Below are positions 34,658-43,435 of a stretch of DNA of 50,815 nt, in pieces. The position numbers and the translations under genes were made by a program. This DNA comes from Chloroflexota bacterium (lineage in GTDB: Bacteria > Chloroflexota > Anaerolineae > Promineifilales > Promineifilaceae), in the NCBI GenBank assembly GCA_013112725.1, contig JABFFZ010000036.1, forward strand, positions 1 through 50,815, in the 5' to 3' direction. The number at the start of each line of letters is the position of its first letter. The stretch's first letter is position 1. The notes under the pieces were generated by a model, which saw nothing but the letters and a program-made list of their open reading frames with translations, was not told the DNA's origin and made no database searches.

Positions 34658-36907
34658 TTATTGGCGCAATTGTGAAAGCAGTTGTTGGTAACTGGCGGCA
34701 TTCGGCGGATTCAGCGCCAGAATTTTCTGAATGGTGTCCACGGCGCTGGCGGTGTCATTAGCTTCTAGCTGCGCTTCACCCAATTTGTCTAGCAGTTCAA
34801 TGGCTTCTGTCACCCGTTTTTGCTGCACATAGAGGCGCGACAAACGTTCAACGATGCTGGCATCAGACGGCCGTTGCCGGGCCATATCTTCCAATATCCC
34901 CATCACCTTATTCCCCCGCCCACTGCGCACCAACTGTTTCAAATACTCGTCCAATTCCATCACCGCATTCACCGGCTGGCCCACTTTGTAATACAGGTCA
35001 ACCAGGATGATGGCGGTGCGTTCATCTTGGGGATCGAGTTTACGCAGTTCTTTATAAGCAGCCAATGCCCGCCGCCAATCAAATCGCTGCATGTCAATAT
35101 CTGCCGTCAGCCGCAGCAGTTTGATTTGCCATTTGGCGCTGTCTTCGGCGCGGGGGGCCAGTTTTAGACCTTCCTGGTACGTCTCCCGCGCTTTGTCCAC
35201 CTGGGCCAACTGGTAATACGCTTCGCCCATGGCCAGATATTGCTCCAAAGCGCGGTCTATTTGCCCATGCCGTTTTTGCAGTTCAATCAGCCGGCCCCGA
35301 ATGGACAAATCCAGCGGCGTAAATTCAACGGCACGGCCGTAAGCAATCATCGCCCCATTGGCATCACCCCGCACCTGGTATGTTTCCCCAATCACAACGA
35401 ATTTGCGGGCGGCCGTATCCCGCCAGCCCTGTTTGCCCAGCACATCCCCCAACTGCACATGCGCGGGCAAATAATCGGGCGAAAGTTGGATGGCGCGGTA
35501 GGCCTCTTCAACGGCCGTGTCAAACATCCCTCGCCGCGCATATTCCTGGCTCAAAAAGAGCGATTCCAGCACCAGTTCCGACCCGGCGGTGAGCATATCG
35601 CCCAGCGTCATCAAACCCGCATCCGAAATCGCATTCAGTCGGCCCCGTGCTTCTTTAACCTTATCTTCCCACCCCTTATGACTCAGGAAATCCACCAGCG
35701 CATTGGCAAAACTCGTCGCCTGATCCACCTCACCCTTCGCCGTCAAACCTTCGGCCAGGTTTTCATACAACTCAATCAGGCGATCCGCCTGATTGTGCTG
35801 CACCGTACCCAGGTCCACGATTTTCAGCACATTGATGAAATGCTCGGTAGCTTTATCAATGTTGCCCCGCGCCCGGTAACATTCACCCAACGAAAAGTGA
35901 CTGGCTAACCGGTATTCATGGTCTTTAACCGAAAACTCAAACTCACGAATGGCATCCTCAAAGCGCAGCTTATCCTGATAGAGAAGCCCCAGGTTAAAGT
36001 GAGCAGCGGCGCTGTTGATCCCGGCCGCCATCACCTGTTCATAGGCGCTGATGGCCTCATTGGTCATGCCCCGCCGTTGAAAATCCAACGCCTGGCTCAC
36101 CAACGCCTGGCGCTTCAACATGCGCGCATCCATCTCCCCTTCGCCAAACAAATCCCCAGCCAACTGCTCCATAGCCATGCGGTGGGCATCCTGAACAGGA
36201 GTAGCGGCCTCGGCGCGTTTATGCAGCCCACCTTCGCCATCCACCGTCAGCCGTTTGCTCAGGCTGCCGATCAGTCCTGATGTTTCGGCAACCGGGGCAG
36301 CGTTGCCCCGGATCGGGCGGCCCGATTTGATCATCTCAATGGCCGTCAACACGTCGGCATTACGCGGGTCCAGACGCAGCGCCAACTGACAGGCTTGCAA
36401 TGCTTTTTCGCGCTCATCTTGTTTGTTGAGAATACGGGCAATCGCCAGATATTCATGAATGGCGTTAGGGATAACACCCTGTTTTTCATAGACCGAGGCC
36501 AGCCGTTGGTGGGCTTTCAACAGGTTGGGCTCCAGGCGCACAGCGCGCAGCCAGTTGTCCATGGCGTCATTCAGATGGCGGCGGTTGAGTTCCACCTCGC
36601 CAATAGCCATGTACGTTTTCCCCGCTTCTTCCCCGTGTCCCAGGCGCTCTTGCATGTCGGCCACCTGGCGCAAATATATGATGTCGCCACGGGAATAACG
36701 GGCCGCCAGCTTGAAATTTTCCAGCGCTTTGTCAAGTTTGTTGAGGCGACTATAAGCGGTACCCAATCCATCATAGGGAGCTGGTTCATTTGGGGCTAAC
36801 CGCGCAGCAACCTCAAACTCCTTGATTGCCGCTTCCCATTTTTCATCCCATATGTAGGAATGACCGTTGTTGAGTGCCTCTTCGTAACGAATACGGTTAC
36901 CTGCCAC
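34658..36907 (-). CDS. Large TPR-repeat protein ahead of cdaA
   Basis: A 749-residue protein of consecutive TPR units from residue 10 to the end (KWEAAIKEFEVAARLAP, KLDKALENFKLAARYS, HLNDAMDNWLRAVRLEP, EKALQACQLALRLDP, AISAYEQVMAAG, AIREFEFSVKDH, ATEHFINVLKIV, AIELLDKLGEAQLE). No catalytic or membrane domain. The start is GTG at 36907 with GGAGG 7 nt upstream. It lies 9 nt before cdaA and so may act with the c-di-AMP system, but TPR proteins are generic scaffolds and this is only context. The promoter region is shared with the divergent gene at 37037. Confidence 0.85.
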   Translation of the reverse strand: MAGNRIRYEEALNNGHSYIWDEKWEAAIKEFEVAARLAPNEPAPYDGLGTAYSRLNKLDKALENFKLAARYSRGDIIYLRQVADMQERLGHGEEAGKTYMAIGEVELNRRHLNDAMDNWLRAVRLEPNLLKAHQRLASVYEKQGVIPNAIHEYLAIARILNKQDEREKALQACQLALRLDPRNADVLTAIEMIKSGRPIRGNAAPVAETSGLIGSLSKRLTVDGEGGLHKRAEAATPVQDAHRMAMEQLAGDLFGEGEMDARMLKRQALVSQALDFQRRGMTNEAISAYEQVMAAGINSAAAHFNLGLLYQDKLRFEDAIREFEFSVKDHEYRLASHFSLGECYRARGNIDKATEHFINVLKIVDLGTVQHNQADRLIELYENLAEGLTAKGEVDQATSFANALVDFLSHKGWEDKVKEARGRLNAISDAGLMTLGDMLTAGSELVLESLFLSQEYARRGMFDTAVEEAYRAIQLSPDYLPAHVQLGDVLGKQGWRDTAARKFVVIGETYQVRGDANGAMIAYGRAVEFTPLDLSIRGRLIELQKRHGQIDRALEQYLAMGEAYYQLAQVDKARETYQEGLKLAPRAEDSAKWQIKLLRLTADIDMQRFDWRRALAAYKELRKLDPQDERTAIILVDLYYKVGQPVNAVMELDEYLKQLVRSGRGNKVMGILEDMARQRPSDASIVERLSRLYVQQKRVTEAIELLDKLGEAQLEANDTASAVDTIQKILALNPPNAASYQQLLSQLRQ

Positions 36908-37022
36908 AGCAGCGCCTCCAAAGGTGTTGTTTGCTAATTAACCAACGACGAGGGGAGTATACCACAGGGGAAAAGTGACGAAAAGCGCCTTATCTGCTCC
37001 TGTCCCTCACGGCCGTACCGGG

Positions 37023-37028
37023 TATAAT
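37023..37028 (+). promoter_or_regulatory. TATAAT box 8 nt before an ATG: leaderless gene signal
   Basis: TATAAT (37023-37028) stands 8 nt before ATG 37037, so transcription should begin at or within 2-3 nt of the start codon. No -35 match is evident. An ACGGCCGT copy lies at about 37010-37017, in the spacer. Confidence 0.5.
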
Positions 37029-37036
37029 CTGCCACA

Positions 37037-37477
37037 ATGAGCGTCTACCTCCCAGCAAAGCGCCCCCTTTCCGTAACTTTCATTCTTGGGGGGGTTATCC
37101 TTTTTGGTGTATGGAACGTGAGCAAAGCACTGGTGTTGATCCAAACCCGTCACTTGTTAGACCCCTTTGCTATCCGGCCTGCTCCGTTGTGGCAGGCGGC
37201 GTGGGCGTTGGTGTGGGCGGCGTTGTTTTTGGGGAGTGCGTGGCTGTTGCGGGGGCGACGGCCGTTTACCCAAACCATCATCCCCCTGTTACTTTTTTTG
37301 TTCGGTCTGTACACCATCAGCCTGCGCCTCATCTTTTCTCCACTCCCCTTTGCCGCCCAGGGCGGCCTGGTGATCACCCTGTTTTTTGCAGCAACGGTGT
37401 TATTGTCCTTTTGGGGGTTGAGGTGCGCCAGGCGGCGGCATTATTTTCAAGACGAGATTAAGAGATTGAGAGATTAG
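37037..37477 (+). CDS. Small four-helix membrane protein of unknown function
   Basis: A 146-residue protein with four hydrophobic segments ([75 protein letters not shown]) and a basic tail. No family recognised. No Shine-Dalgarno, in keeping with the leaderless promoter 8 nt upstream. The stop codon and last residues (DEIKRLRD) come from a GGAGATT repeat block. It precedes the acyl-CoA carboxylase operon but is separated from it by that block. Confidence 0.65.
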   Translation: MSVYLPAKRPLSVTFILGGVILFGVWNVSKALVLIQTRHLLDPFAIRPAPLWQAAWALVWAALFLGSAWLLRGRRPFTQTIIPLLLFLFGLYTISLRLIFSPLPFAAQGGLVITLFFAATVLLSFWGLRCARRRHYFQDEIKRLRD

Positions 37478-37518
37478 GAGACTGGGAGGTTGGGCAATCT
37501 CTTACTCTCCCAATCTCA
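37454..37518. repeat. GGAGATT-family inverted repeat before the carboxylase operon
   Basis: GAGATTAAGAGATTGAGAGA... continues as GGGAGGTTGG and is followed by inverted CTCTCCCAATCTC. It provides the stop of the membrane-protein gene and ends 15 nt before the ATG of the carboxyltransferase gene. Confidence 0.8.
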
Positions 37519-37532
37519 TTCTTCATAAAGTT

Positions 37533-39077
37533 ATGAACCCTAAAATTGAACACCTGCGAAAACTGAGACATGAAGCCCACCAGGGGGGCGGCGCCGAGCG
37601 CATTGCCAAACACAAAGCGGGCGGTAAACTGACGGCCCGCGAGCGCATTGACCTGCTGCTCGATAAAGGCTCCTTTCACGAAATTGACGCCTTTGTTGTC
37701 CACCGGGAGCGCAACTTTGGCATGGACAGCAAAAAGTACCTGGGTGATAGTGTGGTGACAGGCTGGGGAACGATAGACGGCCGTCTCATCTACGTCTTCT
37801 CCCAGGATTTCACCGTCTTTGGCGGCAGCCTCAGCCAGGTACACGCCGAAAAAGTGTGCAAAATCATGGACATGGCTATGCGTAATGGCGCGCCGGTTAT
37901 CGGCATCAACGACTCTGGCGGCGCACGCATTCAAGAAGGCGTTGTCAGCCTGGGTGGGTATGCGGACATCTTCCTGCGCAACACCCTGGCCTCCGGCGTC
38001 ATCCCTCAGATCAGTGCCATTATGGGGCCGTGCGCCGGCGGCGCGGTCTATTCCCCCGCTCTCACCGACTTCATCTACATGGTCAAAGAGAGCAGCTACA
38101 TGTTCATCACCGGCCCCGACGTGGTCAAGGCCGTCACCGGCGAAGACGTCACCTTCGAGCAGCTAGGCGGAGCCATGACTCACAATGCCAAAAGTGGCGT
38201 GGCCCACATGGCCGCCGAAAGCGAAGCCGACGCCCTCTTCCTCATCCGCGAATTGATGAGTTACCTGCCTTCCAACAACATGGAAGACCCGCCCTTCAAA
38301 TCCACCAAAGACGATCCCCTGCGCACCGAAGCCGCGCTGGACACCCTGGTGCCGGACAACCCCAACAAACCCTACGACATCAAAGACGCCATCCACCTGA
38401 TCATGGACGACGGTGAGTTTTACGAAATTCAGGAGCATTACGCCCAGAACATCGTGGTTGGGTTTGCCCGGTTGGGTGGTTTCCCAGTGGGCATTGTGGC
38501 CAACCAGCCGATGGTCTTAGCCGGGGTGCTGGACATTAACGCCAGCGAGAAGGCCGGGCGTTTTGTCCGTTTTTGTGACTGTTTCAACATTCCCTTGATT
38601 GTGTTCGAAGATGTGCCCGGCTTTTTGCCGGGCGTAGACCAGGAATTGGGCGGCATTATCCGCCATGGGGCCAAGCTGCTATACGCTTTTTGCGAGGCAA
38701 CCGTGCCCAAGATCACCGTCGTCACCCGCAAGGCGTATGGCGGCGCGTACTGCGTGATGAACAGCAAACATATCCGCGCCGACCTGAACCTGGCCTGGCC
38801 CACGGCCGAAATCGCCGTGATGGGGCCAGATGGCGCAGTGAACATCATCTTCCGCCGCGAATTGATGGAAGCGGAAGACCCGGTGGCTAAAAAAGCAGAA
38901 CTGGTGGAGCATTACCGTGAAGAGTTTGCCAATCCCTATGCCGCGGCCCGGCGTGGCTACGTAGATGACGTCATTGAACCACACGAAACCCGCCCCCGCC
39001 TGATCAACGCCCTGAACATGCTGCAAAACAAACGAGACGAGAACCCGCCGAAGAAACATGGGAACATGCCTCTTTGA
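37533..39077 (+). CDS. Acyl-CoA (propionyl-CoA type) carboxylase carboxyltransferase subunit
   Basis: A 514-residue AccD/PccB-family enzyme that moves the carboxyl group from biotin to acyl-Co[16 protein letters not shown] at the N-terminus is typical of propionyl-CoA and methylmalonyl-CoA carboxyltransferases. The oxyanion-hole motifs are intact in both halves: [30 protein letters not shown] and [16 protein letters not shown] in the first, and [14 protein letters not shown] and [16 protein letters not shown] in the second. First of three genes encoding separate carboxyltransferase, biotin carboxylase and carrier. A role in propionate use or fatty-acid precursor supply is inferred. Only one octamer lies here, at 37.78 kb. 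Confidence 0.92.
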   Translation: MNPKIEHLRKLRHEAHQGGGAERIAKHKAGGKLTARERIDLLLDKGSFHEIDAFVVHRERNFGMDSKKYLGDSVVTGWGTIDGRLIYVFSQDFTVFGGSLSQVHAEKVCKIMDMAMRNGAPVIGINDSGGARIQEGVVSLGGYADIFLRNTLASGVIPQISAIMGPCAGGAVYSPALTDFIYMVKESSYMFITGPDVVKAVTGEDVTFEQLGGAMTHNAKSGVAHMAAESEADALFLIRELMSYLPSNNMEDPPFKSTKDDPLRTEAALDTLVPDNPNKPYDIKDAIHLIMDDGEFYEIQEHYAQNIVVGFARLGGFPVGIVANQPMVLAGVLDINASEKAGRFVRFCDCFNIPLIVFEDVPGFLPGVDQELGGIIRHGAKLLYAFCEATVPKITVVTRKAYGGAYCVMNSKHIRADLNLAWPTAEIAVMGPDGAVNIIFRRELMEAEDPVAKKAELVEHYREEFANPYAAARRGYVDDVIEPHETRPRLINALNMLQNKRDENPPKKHGNMPL

Positions 39078-39082
39078 GACGT

Positions 39083-39140
39083 AGTCCGTGAACCGTAATC
39101 CGTCAACCGTCGGATTACGGTTCACGGTTTACGAATTACG
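39083..39140. repeat. CGGTAATC-family hairpin between carboxylase genes
   Basis: CCGTGAACCGTAATCCG (39086-39102) pairs perfectly over 17 bp with CGGATTACGGTTCACGG (39111-39127), with more ACGAATTACG beyond. It fills the 67-bp gap in the operon and could also be a stable processing or attenuation hairpin. Confidence 0.85.
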
Positions 39141-39144
39141 AAAA

Positions 39145-40665
39145 ATGACAACCGACAAACTACTCCTCCAACGATTTGACAAACTCCTCATCGCCAACCG
39201 GGGTGAGATTGCCATTCGCATTGTGCGGGCGTGCCGCGATCTGGGCATTAAGACGGTGGCGGTCTTTTCAGACGCCGACCGGCAGGCGCTGCATGTGCGT
39301 TACGCGGATGAAGCATATAACATCGGCCCGCCGCCCGCGCGCGACAGCTATTTGCGCATTGATAAAATTTTGGACGTAACCAAACGCTCCGGCGCGGAAG
39401 CCATTCATCCGGGTTATGGCTTTTTGGCGGAGCGGGCGGAGTTTGCCCAGGCGTGTAATGACAATGGCATTGTGTTTGTCGGCCCACCGCCGTATGCCAT
39501 TGAGGTAATGGGGGATAAGCAGTCGGCGCGGGAAGCGGTTAAACGAGCGGGCGTGCCGGTGGTGCCGGGCACAGAACCGGGACTGAATGATGCGGAGGTA
39601 ATAGCCGCGGCGGCGGACATGGGTTTTCCGGTGCTGGTGAAGGCGTCGGCCGGGGGCGGCGGTAAAGGGATGCGCCCGGTGCATGATCCGGCGGCGCTGC
39701 CGGATGCGATTGCGGCGGCACGGCGGGAAGCGGCGGCGGCCTTTGGCGATGACACGGTGTACCTGGAAAAGATGATTCTGGACGGCCGTCACATCGAAAT
39801 CCAACTCCTGGCCGACATGCACGGCAACATCATCTACCTGGGCGAACGGGAATGTTCCTTGCAACGCCGCCACCAAAAGGTCATTGAAGAGTGCCCGTCC
39901 TTTGCGATGGACGAAGAGTTGCGACGGCGTATGGGGGAAGTAGCGGTGGCGGCGGCCAAAGCGGTGAATTACGTCAGCGCCGGTACAATTGAGTTTCTGG
40001 TAGATAAAAACAAGAACTTTTACTTTTTGGAGATGAACACCCGCTTGCAGGTGGAGCATCCGGTGACGGAACTGGTGACGGGCGTGGATATTGTTCAGGA
40101 GATGCTGCGTATTGCCCGTGGGCGGCGGCTGCGCTTCAAGCAGGAAGACATTAAGATGAGCGGATGGGCCATCGAGTGCCGCATTAACGCCGAAGACCCA
40201 TACAACAATTACCTGCCCTCGACGGGCAAGGTGACGATGAGCCGGGTGCCGACGGGGCCGGGGGTGCGGGTGGACACGGCCGTGTACCCCGGCTTTGAAA
40301 TTACCCCCTACTACGATTCCATGATCGGTAAGCTGATTTGCTACGGCGAAACCCGCGCCGAAGCCATTTTGCGAATGCGTCGCGCCCTGGCCGAATATCG
40401 CATCATGGGCGTGCAGACCAACATCCCCTTCCACCAGCACATGGTAGAAACGCCCAGCTTCTGGACGGGCCAGTTTGACACCCGCTTTGTGGAAGAGCGG
40501 TTTAGCATGAGTGACCGGGAATCGCCGCGCGAGATGGAAGCGGCCGTCATGGCCGCCCTCATCGCCCATCGCCATAGCCAGCAGGCCAGCCAGATTATGG
40601 CCCCCGGCGGGCGTGATGTGAGTAATTGGAAATGGTACAGCCGGTGGGAGCGGTTGAGACGGTAA
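39145..40665 (+). CDS. accC: Biotin carboxylase subunit of acyl-CoA carboxylase
   Basis: A 506-residue ATP-grasp enzyme that carboxylates biotin with bicarbonate. [24 protein letters not shown] opens the domain; the ATP-binding glycine loop is [44 protein letters not shown] and ECRINAEDP carry the Mg and biotin site residues. ATG at 39145 is chosen because upstream in-frame codons belong to a repeat hairpin; there is no clear Shine-Dalgarno, so it may be coupled to the upstream gene. The stop TAA (40663-40665) lies in a GGTAATT repeat. Length is slightly over AccC (about 450) as in PccA-type chains without carrier. Confidence 0.93.
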   Translation: MTTDKLLLQRFDKLLIANRGEIAIRIVRACRDLGIKTVAVFSDADRQALHVRYADEAYNIGPPPARDSYLRIDKILDVTKRSGAEAIHPGYGFLAERAEFAQACNDNGIVFVGPPPYAIEVMGDKQSAREAVKRAGVPVVPGTEPGLNDAEVIAAAADMGFPVLVKASAGGGGKGMRPVHDPAALPDAIAAARREAAAAFGDDTVYLEKMILDGRHIEIQLLADMHGNIIYLGERECSLQRRHQKVIEECPSFAMDEELRRRMGEVAVAAAKAVNYVSAGTIEFLVDKNKNFYFLEMNTRLQVEHPVTELVTGVDIVQEMLRIARGRRLRFKQEDIKMSGWAIECRINAEDPYNNYLPSTGKVTMSRVPTGPGVRVDTAVYPGFEITPYYDSMIGKLICYGETRAEAILRMRRALAEYRIMGVQTNIPFHQHMVETPSFWTGQFDTRFVEERFSMSDRESPREMEAAVMAALIAHRHSQQASQIMAPGGRDVSNWKWYSRWERLRR

Positions 40666-40702
40666 TTGGTAATCGGTAGTCCGTAATCCGTAATCGGCAT
40701 TC
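40661..40702. repeat. CGGTAATC-family repeats after accC
   Basis: GGTAATTGGTAATCGGTAGTCCGTAATCCGTAATCGG fills the 54-bp gap to the carrier gene and supplies the accC stop codon. Mixed direct and inverted units. Confidence 0.8.
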
Positions 40703-40719
40703 GGTGCGTGGTGGTTGGG

Positions 40720-41235
40720 ATGAAATACTTTGCCAGAGTGAATGATAAAGAGTTTGAGATTGTGATTGACAGCGATCAGGAGGTGATTGTCAATGGCGTG
40801 CCATATGAGATTGACTTTCAACTGCTGCATGAAGATAGTGTACTCTCTTTGCTGCTGAATAACCGTTCGCTGGAAGCGGTGATCAACGAACGGGATGGTG
40901 TGTGGGAGGTGCTGACGCGCGGTGAACTGTATGCGGTGCAGGTGCAGGATGAGCGTATGTACCGGCTGGCGCAGGCGCGGGGCAGCGGCCCGGCGGTTAC
41001 CGGCGAAGCGCAGGTGCGGTCGCCCATGCCCGGCGTCATTGTGGCCGTGGCGGTGGTCGAAGGGGATGCGGTGCGCCAGGGGGATAAGGTGGTCATTCTG
41101 GAATCTATGAAGATGGAAAATGAACTGCGCGCGCCGCGTGATGGCCTTGTCAGCCGGGTGAATGTGCAAAAGGGGGACAGTGTGGAGAAGGACCAGGTGT
41201 TAGTGGTGATTAGCGAACCAGGGGAAGAGGGATGA
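40720..41235 (+). CDS. Biotin carboxyl carrier protein subunit
   Basis: A 171-residue protein. The first 95 residues are a beta-rich domain (KYFARVNDKEFEIVIDSDQ) as in carriers of propionyl-CoA or pyruvate carboxylase-type enzymes. The biotinyl domain follows: VRSPMPGVIVAVAVVEGDAVRQGD and VILESMKMENELRAP, with the biotinylated Lys131 (codon AAG at 41110) in ESMKME. It completes the three-subunit complex. ATG at 40720 (MKYFARV) is preferred; GTG at 40708 would start within the repeat. Weak Shine-Dalgarno. Stop TGA at 41233-41235 abuts another repeat. Confidence 0.9.
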   Translation: MKYFARVNDKEFEIVIDSDQEVIVNGVPYEIDFQLLHEDSVLSLLLNNRSLEAVINERDGVWEVLTRGELYAVQVQDERMYRLAQARGSGPAVTGEAQVRSPMPGVIVAVAVVEGDAVRQGDKVVILESMKMENELRAPRDGLVSRVNVQKGDSVEKDQVLVVISEPGEEG

Positions 41236-41262
41236 TGGGTAATCGGTGGCCGGTAATCCGAA
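41236..41262. repeat. CGGTAATC-family repeats after the biotin carrier gene
   Basis: GATGGGTAATCGGTGGCCGGTAATCC follows directly on the stop codon of the carrier gene. It closes a series of three such blocks, one after each carboxylase gene. Confidence 0.75.
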
Positions 41263-41312
41263 GTTCGAAGCCAGGTGTCGGACTGTGGGGTATACGGCCG
41301 TTGCCTTTCAAG

Positions 41313-41318
41313 TATAAT
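41313..41318 (+). promoter_or_regulatory. Candidate -10 box of the higBA module
   Basis: A perfect TATAAT lies 35 nt before the higB ATG. No convincing -35 is seen. An ACGGCCGT copy stands just upstream (about 41294). Confidence 0.4.
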
Positions 41319-41353
41319 GCTCTCATTCAACTATCTTTGAACACCAACATGGT

Positions 41354-41744
41354 ATGCACATCATCACTCGTAAACGGATCAAAGAATTTATCGCTGAACA
41401 TCCTGATAGCCGTTCTTCCCTGGAAAACTGGTATCGAATTATCAAGCAAACCGACTAAGATTCCTTCGACCACTTGAAACAGCATTTTTCAACAGTTGAT
41501 TATGTGGTAACCGTTCAGTTCCTCTGGAGACTTGACAAGTTTTTGCGCCTGAATTGCAGCAACTGCCTCTGGTAATAGACTTGTCAAGTCTGAACGCTTA
41601 CATTATGTGGACGGTTTTATGGTGTTTAACATCAGTGGTAACAAATACCGACTCCTTGCCGTTATTCATTTCAACCGCAAAAAGGTGTACAGTCGAGACA
41701 TCCTCACTCATGCCGAATACAACAGAGACAAATGGAAGAGGTGA
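41354..41744 (+). pseudogene. higB: HigB toxin gene broken by a nonsense codon and a MITE
   Basis: The frame MHIITRKRIKEFIAEHPDSR SSLENWYRIIKQTD runs from 41354 to an in-frame TAA at 41456-41458, where homologues have Trp or a similar residue. It then reads on as DSFDHLKQHFSTVDYV and is cut by a 95-bp element with 8-bp target duplication. Beyond it, in the same frame once the element and one duplication are removed, it ends DGFMVFNISGNKYRLLAVIH...HAEYNRDKWKR at TGA 41742-41744. This is the HigB (mRNA interferase, RelE-like) family. Two independent lesions mean the toxin is dead. The antitoxin gene directly after it looks intact. Confidence 0.88.
41507..41601. mobile_element. 95-bp MITE with 12-bp terminal inverted repeats
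   Basis: The element begins GTAACCGTTCAG and ends CTGAACGCTTAC, 12-bp inverted repeats with one mismatch, and is flanked by direct repeats ATTATGTG at 41499-41506 and 41602-41609, an 8-bp target duplication. Inside is a longer inverted pair AGACTTGACAAGT / ACTTGTCAAGTCT. It has no coding capacity. An 8-bp duplication would fit several transposase families; the partner is unknown. Confidence 0.88.
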
Positions 41745-41746
41745 AC

Positions 41747-42142
41747 ATGTTGCAGACAGAGATGATTCATAATTTTGAACAGGCTGCCCGCTTTATCTTT
41801 GTTCCTGGCAGTGAAGATGAATATGACCAACTGGTGAAATTACTGGATGAACTGGCGGATATAGTCCGTGATGATGAAACTCATCCGCTGGCAAATTTGA
41901 TGGATGTAGTAGGGGTATTGATTGAAGCCTATGAAAATGAAACCATACCAGAGTCTGTATCGGATCCGATCTCCGCATTAAAACATTTTATGGAAGAATA
42001 TGATTTGAACCAGCAAGACCTGGCTGAATTGGGTGACCAGGGAATTGTGTCCGAGATATTAAGCGGCAAACAAGAGCTAAATGTCAGTCAAATTAAAGCG
42101 TTGAGTAAACGGTTTCGTGTTCCAGCATCGGTTTTCATTTGA
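41747..42142 (+). CDS. higA: HigA-type antitoxin (XRE helix-turn-helix)
   Basis: A 131-residue protein. An acidic N-terminal segment (FIFVPGSEDEYDQLVKLLDELADIVRDDETHPLANLMDVVGVLIEAYE) precedes a helix-turn-helix (LKHFMEEYDLNQQDLAELGDQGIVSEILSGKQELNVSQIKALSKRF) typical of HigA antitoxins. ATG at 41747 follows AGAGGTG and lies 2 nt after the higB stop; ATG at 41732 is an alternative. It would repress its own promoter and neutralise HigB, but the toxin in this locus is inactivated, so it is now an orphan antitoxin. Confidence 0.85.
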   Translation: MLQTEMIHNFEQAARFIFVPGSEDEYDQLVKLLDELADIVRDDETHPLANLMDVVGVLIEAYENETIPESVSDPISALKHFMEEYDLNQQDLAELGDQGIVSEILSGKQELNVSQIKALSKRFRVPASVFI

Positions 42143-42160
42143 CTTGAAGTGAACGATTAG

Positions 42161-42760
42161 ATGGCTGACTATCTGGAAGTGGAGGTAAAGTTTTGGGTGG
42201 CGGAACACACGGCCGTGCGCCAAACTCTCCTCTCGCTCCATGCCCAACTCACCAAACCGCGCACCTTTGAACGCAACCTGCGCCTGGATACCCCCGACCA
42301 GCAGTTGTTACAGAAGCGGCAGTTGTTACGGGTGCGGCAGGACACGGCCGTGACCATCACCTTCAAAAGCGACACGATTACTTTACCGGGCAGCGAGGCC
42401 AAAGTGCGGGAGGAGATTGAATTTGAAGCAAGTGATGGGGAGACGGCCGTGCTGCTCTTCCAGCGCCTCGGTTACAGCCCGGTGCAGGTATATGAAAAGT
42501 ACCGCGAAACCTTCCAGTTCGGTGAGGTGGAAGTGGTGCTAGACGAACTGCCCTTTGGCAACTTTGTGGAACTGGAAGGCCCCGAAACGGCCATCAAAAC
42601 GGCCGCTGCCCACCTGGGGCTGGAGTGGCAGCGCCGCCTGCTCACCAACTACCTGGCGCTCATGGCTCAACTGCAAGCCCACCACAACCTCCCCTTCCAC
42701 GACCTCACCTTCGCCAACTTCGCCAATCAGCCCTATGCCATTGCCGATATTTTGCCTTGA
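42161..42760 (+). CDS. CYTH-domain protein (class IV adenylate cyclase/thiamine triphosphatase-like)
   Basis: A 199-residue protein. LEVEVKF at residues 5-11 is the ExExK metal and phosphate-binding motif that names the family. Then FERNLRLDTPDQQLLQKRQLLRVR, VTITFKS, REEIEFEA, YEKYRETFQF and VVLDELPFGNFVELEG supply the usual basic and acidic residues lining the triphosphate tunnel. A short helical C-terminal extension (about 170-199) follows. Members cleave triphosphates or make cAMP; which is true here cannot be seen. ATG at 42161. Four octamers lie in this gene or at its end. Confidence 0.87.
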   Translation: MADYLEVEVKFWVAEHTAVRQTLLSLHAQLTKPRTFERNLRLDTPDQQLLQKRQLLRVRQDTAVTITFKSDTITLPGSEAKVREEIEFEASDGETAVLLFQRLGYSPVQVYEKYRETFQFGEVEVVLDELPFGNFVELEGPETAIKTAAAHLGLEWQRRLLTNYLALMAQLQAHHNLPFHDLTFANFANQPYAIADILP

Positions 42761-42776
42761 GTGTGCCTGACGGCCG

Positions 42777-42806
42777 TTTTCATTCTTCTCCCTTCTCAAC
42801 TATAAT
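42777..42806 (+). promoter_or_regulatory. Candidate promoter of the RelE-type toxin-antitoxin module
   Basis: A perfect TATAAT (42801-42806) with TTTTCA (42777-42782) 18 nt upstream. Transcription would begin near 42813, about 40 nt before the antitoxin ATG. Confidence 0.5.
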
Positions 42807-42851
42807 ACTGAACGTGAACCCTCTCCTTTTGGTTGGCTCGAAAGGTGTTAT

Positions 42852-43118
42852 ATGGCAACTGTGATATCGGAACAAACAATAAGCCCAATCAAAAAACTCG
42901 TTCAATCCGCTCGTTACCTGGTAGATACCACCGGTGCTAAGACTGACGTGGTCTTGCCATTAGCAGAGTGGGAAACTTTCATGGATTGGCTGGAAGACTT
43001 AGAAGACAAAGCGGATATACAGGCTCAAATCGCCAGATTAGAGGCCGGCCCGTTAAAATCTGGCGCGTTACCCTGGCAAGAAGTCGCTGCACAATGGGAC
43101 GATGACGCCGAAGTATAA
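42852..43118 (+). CDS. Antitoxin partner of a RelE-type toxin
   Basis: An 88-residue acidic protein. The central KTDVVLPLAEWETFMDWLEDLEDKADI resembles the middle of Phd/YefM or RelB-like antitoxins (VVLPLxEYExL...EDLxD). The N-terminus is basic with helix potential and the C-terminus (LPWQEVAAQWDDDAEV) is toxin-neutralising in position. It precedes the toxin gene and overlaps it by 17 bases, as is usual for type II modules. ATG at 42852 follows GGTGTTAT, with weak Shine-Dalgarno. Family assignment is tentative. Confidence 0.75.
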   Translation: MATVISEQTISPIKKLVQSARYLVDTTGAKTDVVLPLAEWETFMDWLEDLEDKADIQAQIARLEAGPLKSGALPWQEVAAQWDDDAEV

Positions 43119-43419
43119 CCTGTATATTGAACCAGATGCCCACGCGGAACGGAAAAACCTACCCGGTCATGTTCGTCAGCGCATCCAGAGAAGCATTACG
43201 GATTTAGCGGAAAACCCATATCCCCCTCAAAGCCGCCAATTGGATACTTCTGAGTCAGGTATGCCTGATACCATAGCCATATATCGGATTCGACTGGACA
43301 AATGGCGGATCGTTTATGCCGTAAATGAAGACGAAGCATGGGTGTGGGTCTGGGGAATACGCCGACGCCCTCCCTATGATTATCAGGACTTGCCTGAGTT
43401 TCTAAACCGTTTCAGTTAA
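43102..43419 (+). CDS. RelE/ParE-superfamily toxin
   Basis: A 105-residue protein. YNLYIEPDAHAERKNLPGHVRQRIQRSITDLAENP is the N-terminal beta strand and paired helices of RelE folds; YRIRLDKWRIVYAVNEDEAWVWVWGIRRRPP is the beta-sheet with Arg and Tyr residues placed as in active mRNA interferases. The frame is complete. ATG at 43102 lies inside the antitoxin gene, typical of coupled translation. The toxin would cleave mRNA on the ribosome unless bound by the 88-residue partner. Confidence 0.83.
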   Translation: MTPKYNLYIEPDAHAERKNLPGHVRQRIQRSITDLAENPYPPQSRQLDTSESGMPDTIAIYRIRLDKWRIVYAVNEDEAWVWVWGIRRRPPYDYQDLPEFLNRFS

Positions 43420-43435
43420 TAGCAGTAGGAGAATC

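Noticed and set aside
39268..41169. Open frame of 633 residues on the minus strand
   Set aside because: It is antisense to accC and the biotin carrier gene, is rich in His, Arg and Pro as expected for a shadow of GC-rich coding DNA, and crosses intergenic repeats.
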